DNA of 64,000 nucleotides, taken from assembly GCF_003254545.1 (NCBI RefSeq), contig NZ_QJRH01000067.1, positions 1 to 64,000 on the forward strand, in the 5' to 3' direction. This DNA comes from Flavobacterium tistrianum. Lineage in GTDB: Bacteria; Bacteroidota; Bacteroidia; Flavobacteriales; Flavobacteriaceae. Position numbers and translations under genes: made by a program. Shown here piece by piece: positions 35,098 to 44,153 of the stretch (positions within the stretch are counted from its first letter, which is position 1; every line of letters begins with the position of its first letter). Under the pieces are notes generated by a model. That model was not told the origin of the DNA and did not search any database. It saw nothing but the letters and a program-made list of their open reading frames with translations.

Positions 35098-37497
35098 ATG
35101 AGAAACTCACAATTAACCGCATTAGTTTCTGCTTTTGTTTTGGGATTTCTAGCTGTGCCAAAAGCGACAGCACAAATTCAAAACGCAGATGTACTAAATG
35201 CGCCAATCGATATCAGTAAAGATTTTCAGAACTATCTGAATACTTTTTATTTCGCAGACGAACTAGCTTCTTTTGACCCAGCAACGGCAAAAGGAACGAT
35301 CAAATATTTGAGATACAATTATAAAACGCGTCAGGCTTTCAACAACATGATGATGAAACCAGATGTAGAAAAAGCAAATGAATTCCCAACAACAGAATAC
35401 GCGGAATCTCCTGTTCTGCCATTCGAAATTCAGTTTGTATCAGATAGAACAGTTCGTATCAAAACAACTTCTGGTCCGCAGTTTCATCCGCAAAAAGAAT
35501 CGTTGATGCTGGTTGATGGTGTTGCGCCAAATCATCCAGAATTATGGAAATATGCTAAAATCGAAGATGGTCACAGTTATACAAGCAAACACGGAAAAGT
35601 TGAAATCTTGACAAAACCTTGGCACGTAAAAATTTACGATGAAAAAGGAAAACTACTAACAAGCACACTTCACGATACCGATTTTAAAAATACCTATACG
35701 CCAACACTTCCGTTTTCTTATGTTCGCAGAAACAGCGATTATTCAAGAAGTATGGGTGCGGCTTTCAGCTTAGAACCAGACGAAAAAATATTTGGTTGCG
35801 GTGAATCTTTCACACAATTCAACAAACGCGGTTCAAAAGTAGTTTTATGGACAGATGATGCCAACGGAATCCAAAATGAAACGATGTATAAACCAATTCC
35901 GTTTTACATGAGTAGCCGTGGTTACGGCGTTTTCATGCACCATTCAACTCCAATTACGGTTGACTTCGGAAAATACTTTTCAAGTGCCAACGAAATGTAC
36001 ATTGGAGATGACGAAGCCGATTTGTTTTTCTTTATCGGAGAACCAAAAGATATTTTAGATCAATACACGAATTTGACTGGAAAGGCTGCAATGCCTCCGC
36101 TTTGGTCTTTCGGTTTTTGGATGAGCCGTATTACGTATTTCTCAGAAAAAGAAGGAAGAGACGTAGCAAGAGATTTACGTAAATACAAAATCCCAACCGA
36201 TGTGATTCACTTTGATACAGGCTGGTTTGATGTGGATTGGAGAAACAACTACGAGTTTGCAAAATCTCGTTTCCCAGACGCAACAAAAATGATGGCTGAT
36301 TTGAAAAAAGACGGTTTCCAGGTTTGTCTTTGGCAATTGCCTTATTTTACGCCAAAAAACACTTTGTTCCCTGAAATTATGGATAAAAACTTAGCCGTAA
36401 GAGACCGAAAAGGTAATCTTCCGTACGAAGATGCGGTTCTGGATTTCTCAAACCCTGAAACCATTTCTTGGTACCAAGGAAAATTGAAAAAGTTATTTGA
36501 TGAAGGCGTTGCGGTTTTTAAAGTTGATTTTGGAGAAGCAGCACCGCCAGATGGAATTTATCATTCTGGAAGAACAGGTTTTTATGAGCATAATTTATAT
36601 CCATTACGTTACAATAAAGCGGTTGCAGAAATCACTCAGAAAGAAAAAGGATATACTTTAATCTGGGCAAGAAGTACATGGGCTGGATCTCAGCGTTATC
36701 CTTTACATTGGGGAGGAGATTCCGAAACTAGCAACGGAGCAATGTCAGCAGAATTACGCGGCGGACTTTCATTAGGTCTTAGCGGATTCAGTTTCTGGAG
36801 TCATGATGTTGGAGGTTTCGCAACCAAATCTCCTGAGAATATTTATAGAAGATGGACGCCATTTGGAATGTTTACTTCACACGTAAGAAGCCACGGAGAA
36901 CCACCTCGCGAACCTTGGTTATACAGTAAAGAATTCTTAGAAGGATTTAGAAAAGCAGATAATATGCGTTACGAATTGATGCCATACATCTACGCTCAGG
37001 CGAAAGAAAGTTCTCAAAAAGGATTGCCAATGATGCGCGCTCTTTTTGTAGAATATCCAAATGATCCGGGAGCTTGGTTAGTGGATAATGAGTATTTATT
37101 TGGTTCAAGTATGTTGGTTGCACCACTTTTTGAAGAAGTTGAAGAAAGAGACGTTTACCTTCCAGAAGGAACTTGGATCGATTATCAAACTAAAAAAGTG
37201 TACCAATCTGGGTGGCATAAAATCAAAGCAGGTGAAGTGCCAATCGTAGTTTTAGTAAAAGACGGAACTGCAATTCCGCACATTGGTTTAGCACAATCAA
37301 CTAAAGATATGGATTGGAGCAAATTGACATTAAAAGTATTTGCAAGCGATAAAACCACTTCAGCAACAGCCAAAGTATTTTTACCAGAAGGTGATGCTGT
37401 TCAGGAAATAAAAGTGAACAAAAGCGGAAACAATTTCGACGTAACAGCAAATCCATTGAATGGAAAAACCACTTTTAAAACGGAGTGGGCAAAATAA
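35098..37497 (+). CDS. GH31 alpha-xylosidase-like glycosidase
   Basis: 799 residues, with a signal peptide ending near KATAQ. The GH31 order is seen: an N-terminal beta-sandwich, then a TIM barrel with FGFWMSRITYFSE, WFDVDWRNNYEF, the nucleophile D477 in FKVDFGE and the acid/base D541 in HWGGDSE, then C-terminal beta domains. The KVDFGE nucleophile context and the RSTWAGSQRYPLHWGGD stretch resemble YicI-type alpha-xylosidases, so release of alpha-xylose from xyloglucan-type side chains is likely; alpha-glucosidase activity cannot be excluded. Periplasmic. Flanked by two copies of the GCCACAGATTA repeat. Confidence 0.92.
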   Translation: MRNSQLTALVSAFVLGFLAVPKATAQIQNADVLNAPIDISKDFQNYLNTFYFADELASFDPATAKGTIKYLRYNYKTRQAFNNMMMKPDVEKANEFPTTEYAESPVLPFEIQFVSDRTVRIKTTSGPQFHPQKESLMLVDGVAPNHPELWKYAKIEDGHSYTSKHGKVEILTKPWHVKIYDEKGKLLTSTLHDTDFKNTYTPTLPFSYVRRNSDYSRSMGAAFSLEPDEKIFGCGESFTQFNKRGSKVVLWTDDANGIQNETMYKPIPFYMSSRGYGVFMHHSTPITVDFGKYFSSANEMYIGDDEADLFFFIGEPKDILDQYTNLTGKAAMPPLWSFGFWMSRITYFSEKEGRDVARDLRKYKIPTDVIHFDTGWFDVDWRNNYEFAKSRFPDATKMMADLKKDGFQVCLWQLPYFTPKNTLFPEIMDKNLAVRDRKGNLPYEDAVLDFSNPETISWYQGKLKKLFDEGVAVFKVDFGEAAPPDGIYHSGRTGFYEHNLYPLRYNKAVAEITQKEKGYTLIWARSTWAGSQRYPLHWGGDSETSNGAMSAELRGGLSLGLSGFSFWSHDVGGFATKSPENIYRRWTPFGMFTSHVRSHGEPPREPWLYSKEFLEGFRKADNMRYELMPYIYAQAKESSQKGLPMMRALFVEYPNDPGAWLVDNEYLFGSSMLVAPLFEEVEERDVYLPEGTWIDYQTKKVYQSGWHKIKAGEVPIVVLVKDGTAIPHIGLAQSTKDMDWSKLTLKVFASDKTTSATAKVFLPEGDAVQEIKVNKSGNNFDVTANPLNGKTTFKTEWAK

Positions 37498-37510
37498 AAT
37501 AAGTCTTCCG

Positions 37511-37565
37511 CTAATTGCACGAATTTCCACGAATTCAATTGGTGTTAATTTGTGTAATTCGTGGC
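37511..37565. repeat. Imperfect inverted repeat (CACGAATT family)
   Basis: GCACGAATTTCCACGAATT on the left and AATTTGTGTAATTCGTGGC on the right form an imperfect hairpin directly after the GH31 gene and before copy B of the GCCACAGATTA repeat. Confidence 0.6.
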
Positions 37566-37576
37566 GAAAAAATATA

Positions 37577-37685
37577 GCCACAGATTGAAAGGATTAAAAA
37601 GATTAGAATAAATCTGCAAAAATCTGTAGAATCTGTGTGAAAAAATCATAAAGAAAAATCCTTTTTAATCCTTTTAATCTGTGGC
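37577..37685. repeat. ~109-bp hairpin repeat, copy B (GCCACAGATTA family)
   Basis: GCCACAGATTGAAAGGATT at the left and AATCCTTTTAATCTGTGGC at the right form an inverted pair, with ATCTGC words between. It lies between the GH31 and GH97 genes. Confidence 0.85.
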
Positions 37686-37709
37686 AAATAAAATATAATA
37701 CCAAAAAAC

Positions 37710-39716
37710 ATGAAAAACTATCTAATTCTCCCGGCCGTACTGTTTTCGATAGCAGTTGGCTACAGTCAAAAAACGAATAACGCTTACGAACTGGCATCGC
37801 CAAACGGACAAAATAAAATCAAATTTGAGCTGGTAAAAAATGCTCCAAAATATGCCGTTTCTCACGGAAAGACTGAAGTAATTTCTCCGTCTGATATGGG
37901 ATTTGTATTGAAAGGAAATGAAGATTTAAGTTCAAACTTTGAAATAAAAGGAGCGAAGACTTCGACTTTTGACGAAACTTGGGAACAAGTTTGGGGAGAA
38001 AAGAAAAACATCAGAAATCACTACAATCAATTGGTAGTCGATTTACAGCAAAAAACAGGAAACAAAAGAAAATTACAGATTCAGTTTCGTGCTTTTAACG
38101 ATGGAGTAGCATTTAGATACGTTTATCCAAAACAAAATGTAAAAGACAGTATTTTCATCATGGATGAAAAAACGACTTTCAACTTAAAAGAAGATGGAAA
38201 AGCTTGGTGGATTCCTGCAAACCGACCAGACCGTGACGAATATTTATTTAAAGATGCGCCGGTAAGCACTTTAGATACTGTTTTGACTCCACTGACAATC
38301 GAAAGCAAAAGCGGATTAGCATTAAGTTTCCACGAAGCAAACTTATACGATTTTGCAAGCATGACTTTGGTAAACACAAAAGGAACAGAATTAAAATCGG
38401 ATTTGGTGCCTTGGGCTGATGGAATTAAAGTTCGTGTAAAAGATTCATTTACTTCTTCTTGGAGAACGATTCAGATTGGAGAAAATGCAGGTGAATTGAT
38501 TACTTCTTATTTGGTTTTAAACTTGAACGAACCAAATAAATTAAAAAATACAAATAGCTATTTCAAACCTTATAAATATTTAGGAATTTGGTGGGGAATG
38601 CATATCGGAAAATATACTTTCTGGGAAAGTGACAAACAAGGAGCAACAACAAAACACGCAGAAGAATATATCGATTTTACAGCAAAAGAAGGTTTCCACC
38701 ATTTATTAATTGAAGGATGGAACAAAGGTTGGACACCAGCTTGGTATGAAAACCGTATGCACATGTTTAGCTTCACGAAAAGTGCCGACAATTTCGACTT
38801 AGAAAAAGTGGTTGAATACGGAAAGAAAAAGAACATCGAATTAATCGGTTACCACGAAACAGGTTCAAACTTAATTAACTACTTAAAAGAAGTTGACGAA
38901 GGTTTCGCTTTATATAAAAAACTTGGAATTCACACCGTGAAAATTGGTCACGTTGGTTCTAAATTGAATATGAAACAAATGCACTTTGGGCAGTTTGGAG
39001 TAAATTATTTCAGATACATTTTAGAAAAAGCGGCGCAATATGACTTAGCGGTTTTATACCACGAATCGATTAAAGATACTGGAGAAAGAAGAACATATCC
39101 AAACATGGTTTCGAGAGAAGCAGCACGTGGACAAGAATATAACGCTTGGAGCGAAGGAAATCCGCCAAATCACTTAACGATTATTCCGTTTACAAGATTA
39201 CTTTCTGGTCCGATGGATTTTACACCTGGAATTTTCGATGTTGAGGTAAAACAAGGCTATCCAGGAAAAAGAATTCAGGGAACTGTGGGTCAGCAATTGG
39301 CATTGTACGTTACGATTTATTCTCCAATTCAAATGTTAGCTGATCTTCCTGAAAACTACGAAGGAAAACCAGCGTTGCAATTCTTAAAAGATGTTCCGAC
39401 AGATTGGGAAGACACTAAAATCTTAGAAGGAAAAATTGGCGAATACATTACAACTGCAAGAAAAGATAGAAATAGCGCTGATTGGTATTTAGGAGCTTTA
39501 ACAAATGAAAAACCAAGAAATGTAGAAGTTTCATTATCATTCTTAGATCCAAACGCGACTTACGAAGCACAAATTTATGTAGATGCAGAAGGAACAGATC
39601 AAAAACACAATCCAGAAGCAGTAGCAATTTCTAAGAAGACGGTAAAAGCTTCAGATAAATTGCAATTGAAATTAGGCGGTGCCGGCGGTGGAGCGGTTCG
39701 TTTTAAAAAATTATAA
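37710..39716 (+). CDS. GH97 glycosidase (alpha-glucosidase/alpha-galactosidase family)
   Basis: 668 residues, with a signal peptide ending near GYSQ. The GH97 N-terminal super-sandwich begins with ELASPNGQNKIKFEL. The TIM barrel has LIEGWNKGW (E335), YHESIKDTGERRTYPN (E452) and VSREAARGQEY (E470); a C-terminal beta domain follows. The Glu pair E452/E470 matches the inverting SusB-type layout, as opposed to the Asp nucleophile of retaining GH97 alpha-galactosidases. The substrate is therefore an alpha-glucoside or a related alpha-linked side chain, hydrolysed in the periplasm. It lies between copies B and C of the hairpin repeat. Confidence 0.92.
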   Translation: MKNYLILPAVLFSIAVGYSQKTNNAYELASPNGQNKIKFELVKNAPKYAVSHGKTEVISPSDMGFVLKGNEDLSSNFEIKGAKTSTFDETWEQVWGEKKNIRNHYNQLVVDLQQKTGNKRKLQIQFRAFNDGVAFRYVYPKQNVKDSIFIMDEKTTFNLKEDGKAWWIPANRPDRDEYLFKDAPVSTLDTVLTPLTIESKSGLALSFHEANLYDFASMTLVNTKGTELKSDLVPWADGIKVRVKDSFTSSWRTIQIGENAGELITSYLVLNLNEPNKLKNTNSYFKPYKYLGIWWGMHIGKYTFWESDKQGATTKHAEEYIDFTAKEGFHHLLIEGWNKGWTPAWYENRMHMFSFTKSADNFDLEKVVEYGKKKNIELIGYHETGSNLINYLKEVDEGFALYKKLGIHTVKIGHVGSKLNMKQMHFGQFGVNYFRYILEKAAQYDLAVLYHESIKDTGERRTYPNMVSREAARGQEYNAWSEGNPPNHLTIIPFTRLLSGPMDFTPGIFDVEVKQGYPGKRIQGTVGQQLALYVTIYSPIQMLADLPENYEGKPALQFLKDVPTDWEDTKILEGKIGEYITTARKDRNSADWYLGALTNEKPRNVEVSLSFLDPNATYEAQIYVDAEGTDQKHNPEAVAISKKTVKASDKLQLKLGGAGGGAVRFKKL

Positions 39717-39731
39717 TCCACAAAGATTTTT

Positions 39732-39756
39732 GTAGAGACTCACTTTAGTGCGTCTA
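39732..39756. repeat. Degenerate REP-like palindrome (AGACGCACT family)
   Basis: TGTAGAGACTCACTTTAGTGCG followed by TCTA is a decayed copy of the palindrome at 16528-16553. Confidence 0.65.
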
Positions 39757-39782
39757 ACATATAATAGAAAATAAAATATTTG

Positions 39783-39886
39783 GCCACAGATTAAAAGGAT
39801 TAAAAAGGATTTTTTTTCTTTTTTTTCCTCTCGCAGATTTGGCAGATTGTACAGATTTAATCTTTTTAATCCTTTTAATCTGTGGC
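39783..39886. repeat. ~104-bp hairpin repeat, copy C (GCCACAGATTA family)
   Basis: GCCACAGATTAAAAGGATT and AATCCTTTTAATCTGTGGC form a perfect inverted pair. A further fragment with ATCTGCTTGATCTGCTAAAT and a CCGATAGCTATCGG palindrome follows at 39918-39993. Together these fill the 305-base gap between GH97 and GH39. Confidence 0.85.
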
Positions 39887-40021
39887 ATATTTTTTTTATA
39901 GTTTAAAAAAGTAAAAAAATCTGCTTGATCTGCTAAATCTGCGAGAGGAAAAAAAAAGAAAAGAATCCTACTATCCCGATAGCTATCGGCAGTGGCAAAA
40001 AATAAACAAAACCATTTTCAA

Positions 40022-41578
40022 ATGAAAAAACTTTTAATAGCAGCAGTTTTATTTAGTTCAGTCCATTTGATGGCACAAAATCGAACGATAAAAGTTGATT
40101 ATAAAAAAGAAGCAGGAAAATTAAATACCATGTTCAAAGAATGCATCGGTGCGGGAAGAGCAAACGAAGGTCTTCGTGCAGATTGGCAGCAGCAATTGGC
40201 AATGGTAAAAAAAGAATGCGATTTTAAATACATTCGTTTTCATGGTTTATTGACAGATGATATGGCTGTTTATCGTGAAGACGAAAAAGGAAATCCAGAA
40301 TACAACTACCAATATGTGGATGTTTTGTTCGATTTTATTGTAAGTCTGAAAATGAAACCGTTTGTTGAATTAGGTTTTATGCCAAATGCATTAGCAAGCG
40401 GAAAAGAAACTATTTTTTGGTGGAAAGGGAACGTAACACCTCCAAAAGATTATAAAAAATGGGAAGATTTAATTAGAAATTTAACCCAGCATTTTAAAGA
40501 ACGTTACGGAGACGAAGAAGTAAAAACGTGGTATTTTGAAGTGTGGAACGAACCGAATTTATCGCCAGGATTTTGGAGCAGCACACAAGAAGAATATTAT
40601 AAATTATACGATTATGCAGCTCGCGGTGTAAAAGCAGTAAATCCAGCTTACAAAGTCGGCGGACCAGCAACAGCAGGTTCTGCTTGGGTTTCAGAAACTA
40701 TTGATTTTTGTGAGAAGAATAATGTTCCAATCGATTTTGTTTCGACTCATACTTATGGAGTAAAACACGGATATTTGGATGAATTCGGAACTTCGGGAAC
40801 GATATTAAATCAGGATGAATGGAGTGTAAGCGGCGAAATTATTCATTCAAGAAAATTGATTACGGAGTCGGCTAAACCAAATCTGGAATTGCATTATACA
40901 GAATGGAGCACGTCTTATACACCAGCAGATCCAATTCACGACAGTTATTATTCAGCAGCTTATATTTTGCAGAAAATAAAACAAGTTGGCAATGCCGCAA
41001 ACTCGATGTCGTATTGGGTTTTTACCGATATTTTTGAAGAAGCAGGGCCAAGATTTACTCCTTTTCACGGCGGTTTTGGATTATTGAATACGCAAGGAAT
41101 TAAAAAACCAGCTTATTTCTCTTATTATTTAATGAATAAATTGGGAGAAACGGAACTTCAAAATTCTGATAAAGCTTCTTGGACTTCTAAAAATGCGAAA
41201 GGAGATGTTCAGGTTTTGTTGTGGGATTTTACGAATACACATCCTGGCGATAAAGAACTGAATCAGACGTATTATGTTAAAGATCTTCCATCAAAAGAAA
41301 AAGGAAAAGTGAAAGTTGAAATTGACGGAATGCAAAAAGGTAAATATGTATTGGAGATTTACAAAGTGGGTTATAAAGTAAACGACGCTTACGCGGATTA
41401 TTTAGCAATGAATAAACCAAGTCAGCTAACACGTGAGCAAGTCAATTCAATAAAAAAGAAAAATAACGGCGCGCCGATTTCGACAGAAAAAATCACAATT
41501 GACGGAAAAGGAACTTTCAGCAAAGAATTCAAAATCAACGAAAATGATGTTTTTTTTCTTAATTTGATCAAACAATAA
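40022..41578 (+). CDS. GH39 beta-xylosidase-like glycosidase
   Basis: ATG 40022 begins a signal peptide (MKKLLIAAVLFSSVHLMAQ); an in-frame ATG at 39992 would add ten polar residues in front and is less likely. The mature TIM barrel matches GH39: KYIRFHGLLTDDMAVY, the acid/base E177 in FEVWNEPN and the nucleophile E294 in LHYTEWSTSY. 518 residues. GH39 members act mostly on beta-xylosides and some other beta-linked sugars. Within this PUL it would trim xylose from oligosaccharides in the periplasm. The GH3 gene follows 86 bases downstream. Confidence 0.9.
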   Translation: MKKLLIAAVLFSSVHLMAQNRTIKVDYKKEAGKLNTMFKECIGAGRANEGLRADWQQQLAMVKKECDFKYIRFHGLLTDDMAVYREDEKGNPEYNYQYVDVLFDFIVSLKMKPFVELGFMPNALASGKETIFWWKGNVTPPKDYKKWEDLIRNLTQHFKERYGDEEVKTWYFEVWNEPNLSPGFWSSTQEEYYKLYDYAARGVKAVNPAYKVGGPATAGSAWVSETIDFCEKNNVPIDFVSTHTYGVKHGYLDEFGTSGTILNQDEWSVSGEIIHSRKLITESAKPNLELHYTEWSTSYTPADPIHDSYYSAAYILQKIKQVGNAANSMSYWVFTDIFEEAGPRFTPFHGGFGLLNTQGIKKPAYFSYYLMNKLGETELQNSDKASWTSKNAKGDVQVLLWDFTNTHPGDKELNQTYYVKDLPSKEKGKVKVEIDGMQKGKYVLEIYKVGYKVNDAYADYLAMNKPSQLTREQVNSIKKKNNGAPISTEKITIDGKGTFSKEFKINENDVFFLNLIKQ

Positions 41579-41664
41579 AACCACAAATAATATAATTATT
41601 AACTGGATTTGAAGGCTATGTGTGAGGAATCAAAATCTTTAAATTCAAAAACACCTAACTATCT

Positions 41665-43902
41665 ATGAAAAACAAAATGATATTCCTTTCATCAGCCTTG
41701 GTTTTTGCATTCTTTACTTCTTGTAAAAATGATGCACAGACTTCAGCTCCAAATTCGACACAGACCGAAGAATACGTCGGAAAAGAAATAAGCACAGATC
41801 ATGACGCCGAAATCGACAAACTGATTTCGCAAATGACATTAGAAGAAAAAGTGGGAATGCTTCACGGGAACAGTATGTTTGCTAACGCAGGCGTAAAACG
41901 TTTAGGAATTCCAGAATTAAAAATGGCTGATGGTCCGTTGGGTGTTCGTGAGGAAATTTCAAGAGACAATTGGGCTCCGGCAGGATGGACAAACGATTTT
42001 GCAACTTATTATCCAGCTGGTGGCGCTTTGGCTGCAACTTGGAACGCAGAAATGGCACATACTTTTGGAACCAGTTTAGGAGAAGAATTACGTGCAAGAG
42101 ATAAAGACATGTTACTTTCGCCAGCGATCAATATGGTAAGAACACCGCTTGGAGGAAGAACTTACGAATATATGTCTGAAGATCCGTTTTTGAATAAAAA
42201 AATCACCGTGCCTTTGATTGTTGGTTTACAAGAAAAAGATGTAATGGCTTGTGTAAAACATTACGCAGCGAACAATCAGGAAACGAATCGTGATTTTGTC
42301 GATGTACAAATTGACGAGCGTACACTTCGCGAAATTTATCTTCCAGCTTTTGAAGCTTCTGTAAAAGAAGCAAAAGCGTATAGTATTATGGGCGCTTACA
42401 ACAAATTCAGAGGCGAATATTTATGTGAAAACGATTATATGCTGAATAAAATCCTTCGTGATGAATGGGGATTCAAAGGTGTAGTAGTTTCAGATTGGGC
42501 TGCGGTGCATTCTACAGCAAAATCGCTGAAAAGCGGTTTAGATATCGAAATGGGAACACCAAAACCTTTCAATGAATTTTTCTTAGCCGATAAATTAATT
42601 GCAGCGGTTAAATCTGGAGAGGTTTCAGAAAAAGAAATTGATCTTCATGTAAAACGTATTTTAAGAGTTTTATTCCAAGTGAAAGCAATGGGTGGAGGCG
42701 AGCGTGCAAAAGGAAGCATAGCAACCGAAGCACATTACCAAGATGCGTATAAAATTGCTGCAGAAGCAATTGTATTATTGAAAAACGAGAATAATGCGTT
42801 GCCTCTAAAATTAGACGGAGTTAAATCTATTGCGGTAATCGGAAACAACGCTACAAAGAAAAACGCTCTTGGCGGATTTGGTGCTGGAGTGAAAACAAAA
42901 AGAGAAGTTACACCTCTTGAAGGTCTTAAAAACAGACTTCCTTCTTCAATCAAAATCAATTACGCAGAAGGATATTTAGAGCGTTACGATAAAAAGAACA
43001 GAGGAAATTTAGGAAATATTACTGCGAATGGTCCAGTTACAATTGATGAACTAGATCCAGTAAAAGTTCAAGAAGCTGTTGATGCAGCTAAAAGCTCTGA
43101 TGTTGCAATTATTTTTGCAGGTTCAAACCGTGATTACGAAACAGAAGCTTCAGATAGAAGAGATTTGCATTTGCCTTTTGGACAAGAAGAATTAATCAAA
43201 AAAGTATTGGCTGTTAATCCAAAAACTATTGTAGTAATGGTTGCTGGAGCTCCATTTGATATTAATGAAGTAAGCAAAAAAACTTCTGCTTTAGTTTGGA
43301 GTTGGTTCAACGGATCTGAAGGAGGAAACGCTTTGGCAGATGTTATTTTAGGAAAAGTAAATCCGTCAGGAAAATTGCCTTGGACAATGCCAGTTGCTCT
43401 AAAAGATTCTCCTGCGCATGCCACAAACAGTTTCCCTGGAGACAAAACCGTAAATTATGCAGAAGGACTTTTAATTGGATACCGCTGGTTTGATACTAAA
43501 AATGTGGCACCATTATATCCTTTCGGTTACGGATTATCATACACAACTTTCACGCTTGATAATGCAAAAGCAAATAAAGATTCATATGCTCAAACTGATG
43601 TAATCGAGGTAACTGTAGACGTTAAAAACACAGGAAAAGTAGACGGAAAAGAAGTAGTTCAGTTATATACTTCAAAATCTGATTCTAAAATTACACGTGC
43701 AGCTCAGGAATTAAAAGGATTCAAAAAAGCAGATGTAAAAGCTGGAAGTTCAGAAAAAGTGACGATCAAAGTACCTGTTAAAGAATTGGCTTACTACGAT
43801 GTTGCTTCTAAAAAATGGACTGTTGAGCCAGGAAAATACACTATTAAACTTGGAACTTCTTCGAGAGACATCAAAAAAGAAATTCAGGTAACTGTTAAAT
43901 AA
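41665..43902 (+). CDS. GH3 beta-glucosidase/beta-xylosidase, lipoprotein
   Basis: 745 residues, with a lipoprotein signal (FAFFTSC, C20). The GH3 N-terminal TIM barrel contains KMADGPLGVRE, CVKHYAANNQETNR and the nucleophile D277 in VVVSDWAAVHS. The alpha/beta sandwich domain carries IFAGSNRDYETEASDR (the probable acid/base Glu region), and a fibronectin-type III C-terminal domain ends the chain. It removes terminal beta-glucose or beta-xylose from oligosaccharides; the two cannot be told apart here. A strong terminator follows at 43931, so it probably ends this transcript. Confidence 0.93.
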   Translation: MKNKMIFLSSALVFAFFTSCKNDAQTSAPNSTQTEEYVGKEISTDHDAEIDKLISQMTLEEKVGMLHGNSMFANAGVKRLGIPELKMADGPLGVREEISRDNWAPAGWTNDFATYYPAGGALAATWNAEMAHTFGTSLGEELRARDKDMLLSPAINMVRTPLGGRTYEYMSEDPFLNKKITVPLIVGLQEKDVMACVKHYAANNQETNRDFVDVQIDERTLREIYLPAFEASVKEAKAYSIMGAYNKFRGEYLCENDYMLNKILRDEWGFKGVVVSDWAAVHSTAKSLKSGLDIEMGTPKPFNEFFLADKLIAAVKSGEVSEKEIDLHVKRILRVLFQVKAMGGGERAKGSIATEAHYQDAYKIAAEAIVLLKNENNALPLKLDGVKSIAVIGNNATKKNALGGFGAGVKTKREVTPLEGLKNRLPSSIKINYAEGYLERYDKKNRGNLGNITANGPVTIDELDPVKVQEAVDAAKSSDVAIIFAGSNRDYETEASDRRDLHLPFGQEELIKKVLAVNPKTIVVMVAGAPFDINEVSKKTSALVWSWFNGSEGGNALADVILGKVNPSGKLPWTMPVALKDSPAHATNSFPGDKTVNYAEGLLIGYRWFDTKNVAPLYPFGYGLSYTTFTLDNAKANKDSYAQTDVIEVTVDVKNTGKVDGKEVVQLYTSKSDSKITRAAQELKGFKKADVKAGSSEKVTIKVPVKELAYYDVASKKWTVEPGKYTIKLGTSSRDIKKEIQVTVK

Positions 43903-43930
43903 ATATTTTTTTACTACAAATAACCACTTG

Positions 43931-43966
43931 ATCAACGCCAGCCCATAAAAAGCTGGCGTTGATTTT
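43931..43966 (+). terminator. Rho-independent terminator after GH3
   Basis: A 12-bp perfect stem ATCAACGCCAGC / GCTGGCGTTGAT has a 9-base loop and a TTT(T) tail. It suggests that the esterase and GH95 genes are transcribed separately. Confidence 0.9.
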
Positions 43967-44153
43967 AAAAACTTACGCTTAACTTAAACCAAACCAAATG
44001 AAACATAAGTTTTAAGCATTATAAGACGGATTAAAGTAAAAAAGAGTAGTCAAAACATGTTGTTGATATAAGAAATTTTAAGTCATTGTTTTAAAATGAT
44101 CTTAAGTTTACTTATGCCACTTATATCGTTTAAAAATAATTAAATTAGAAAAA

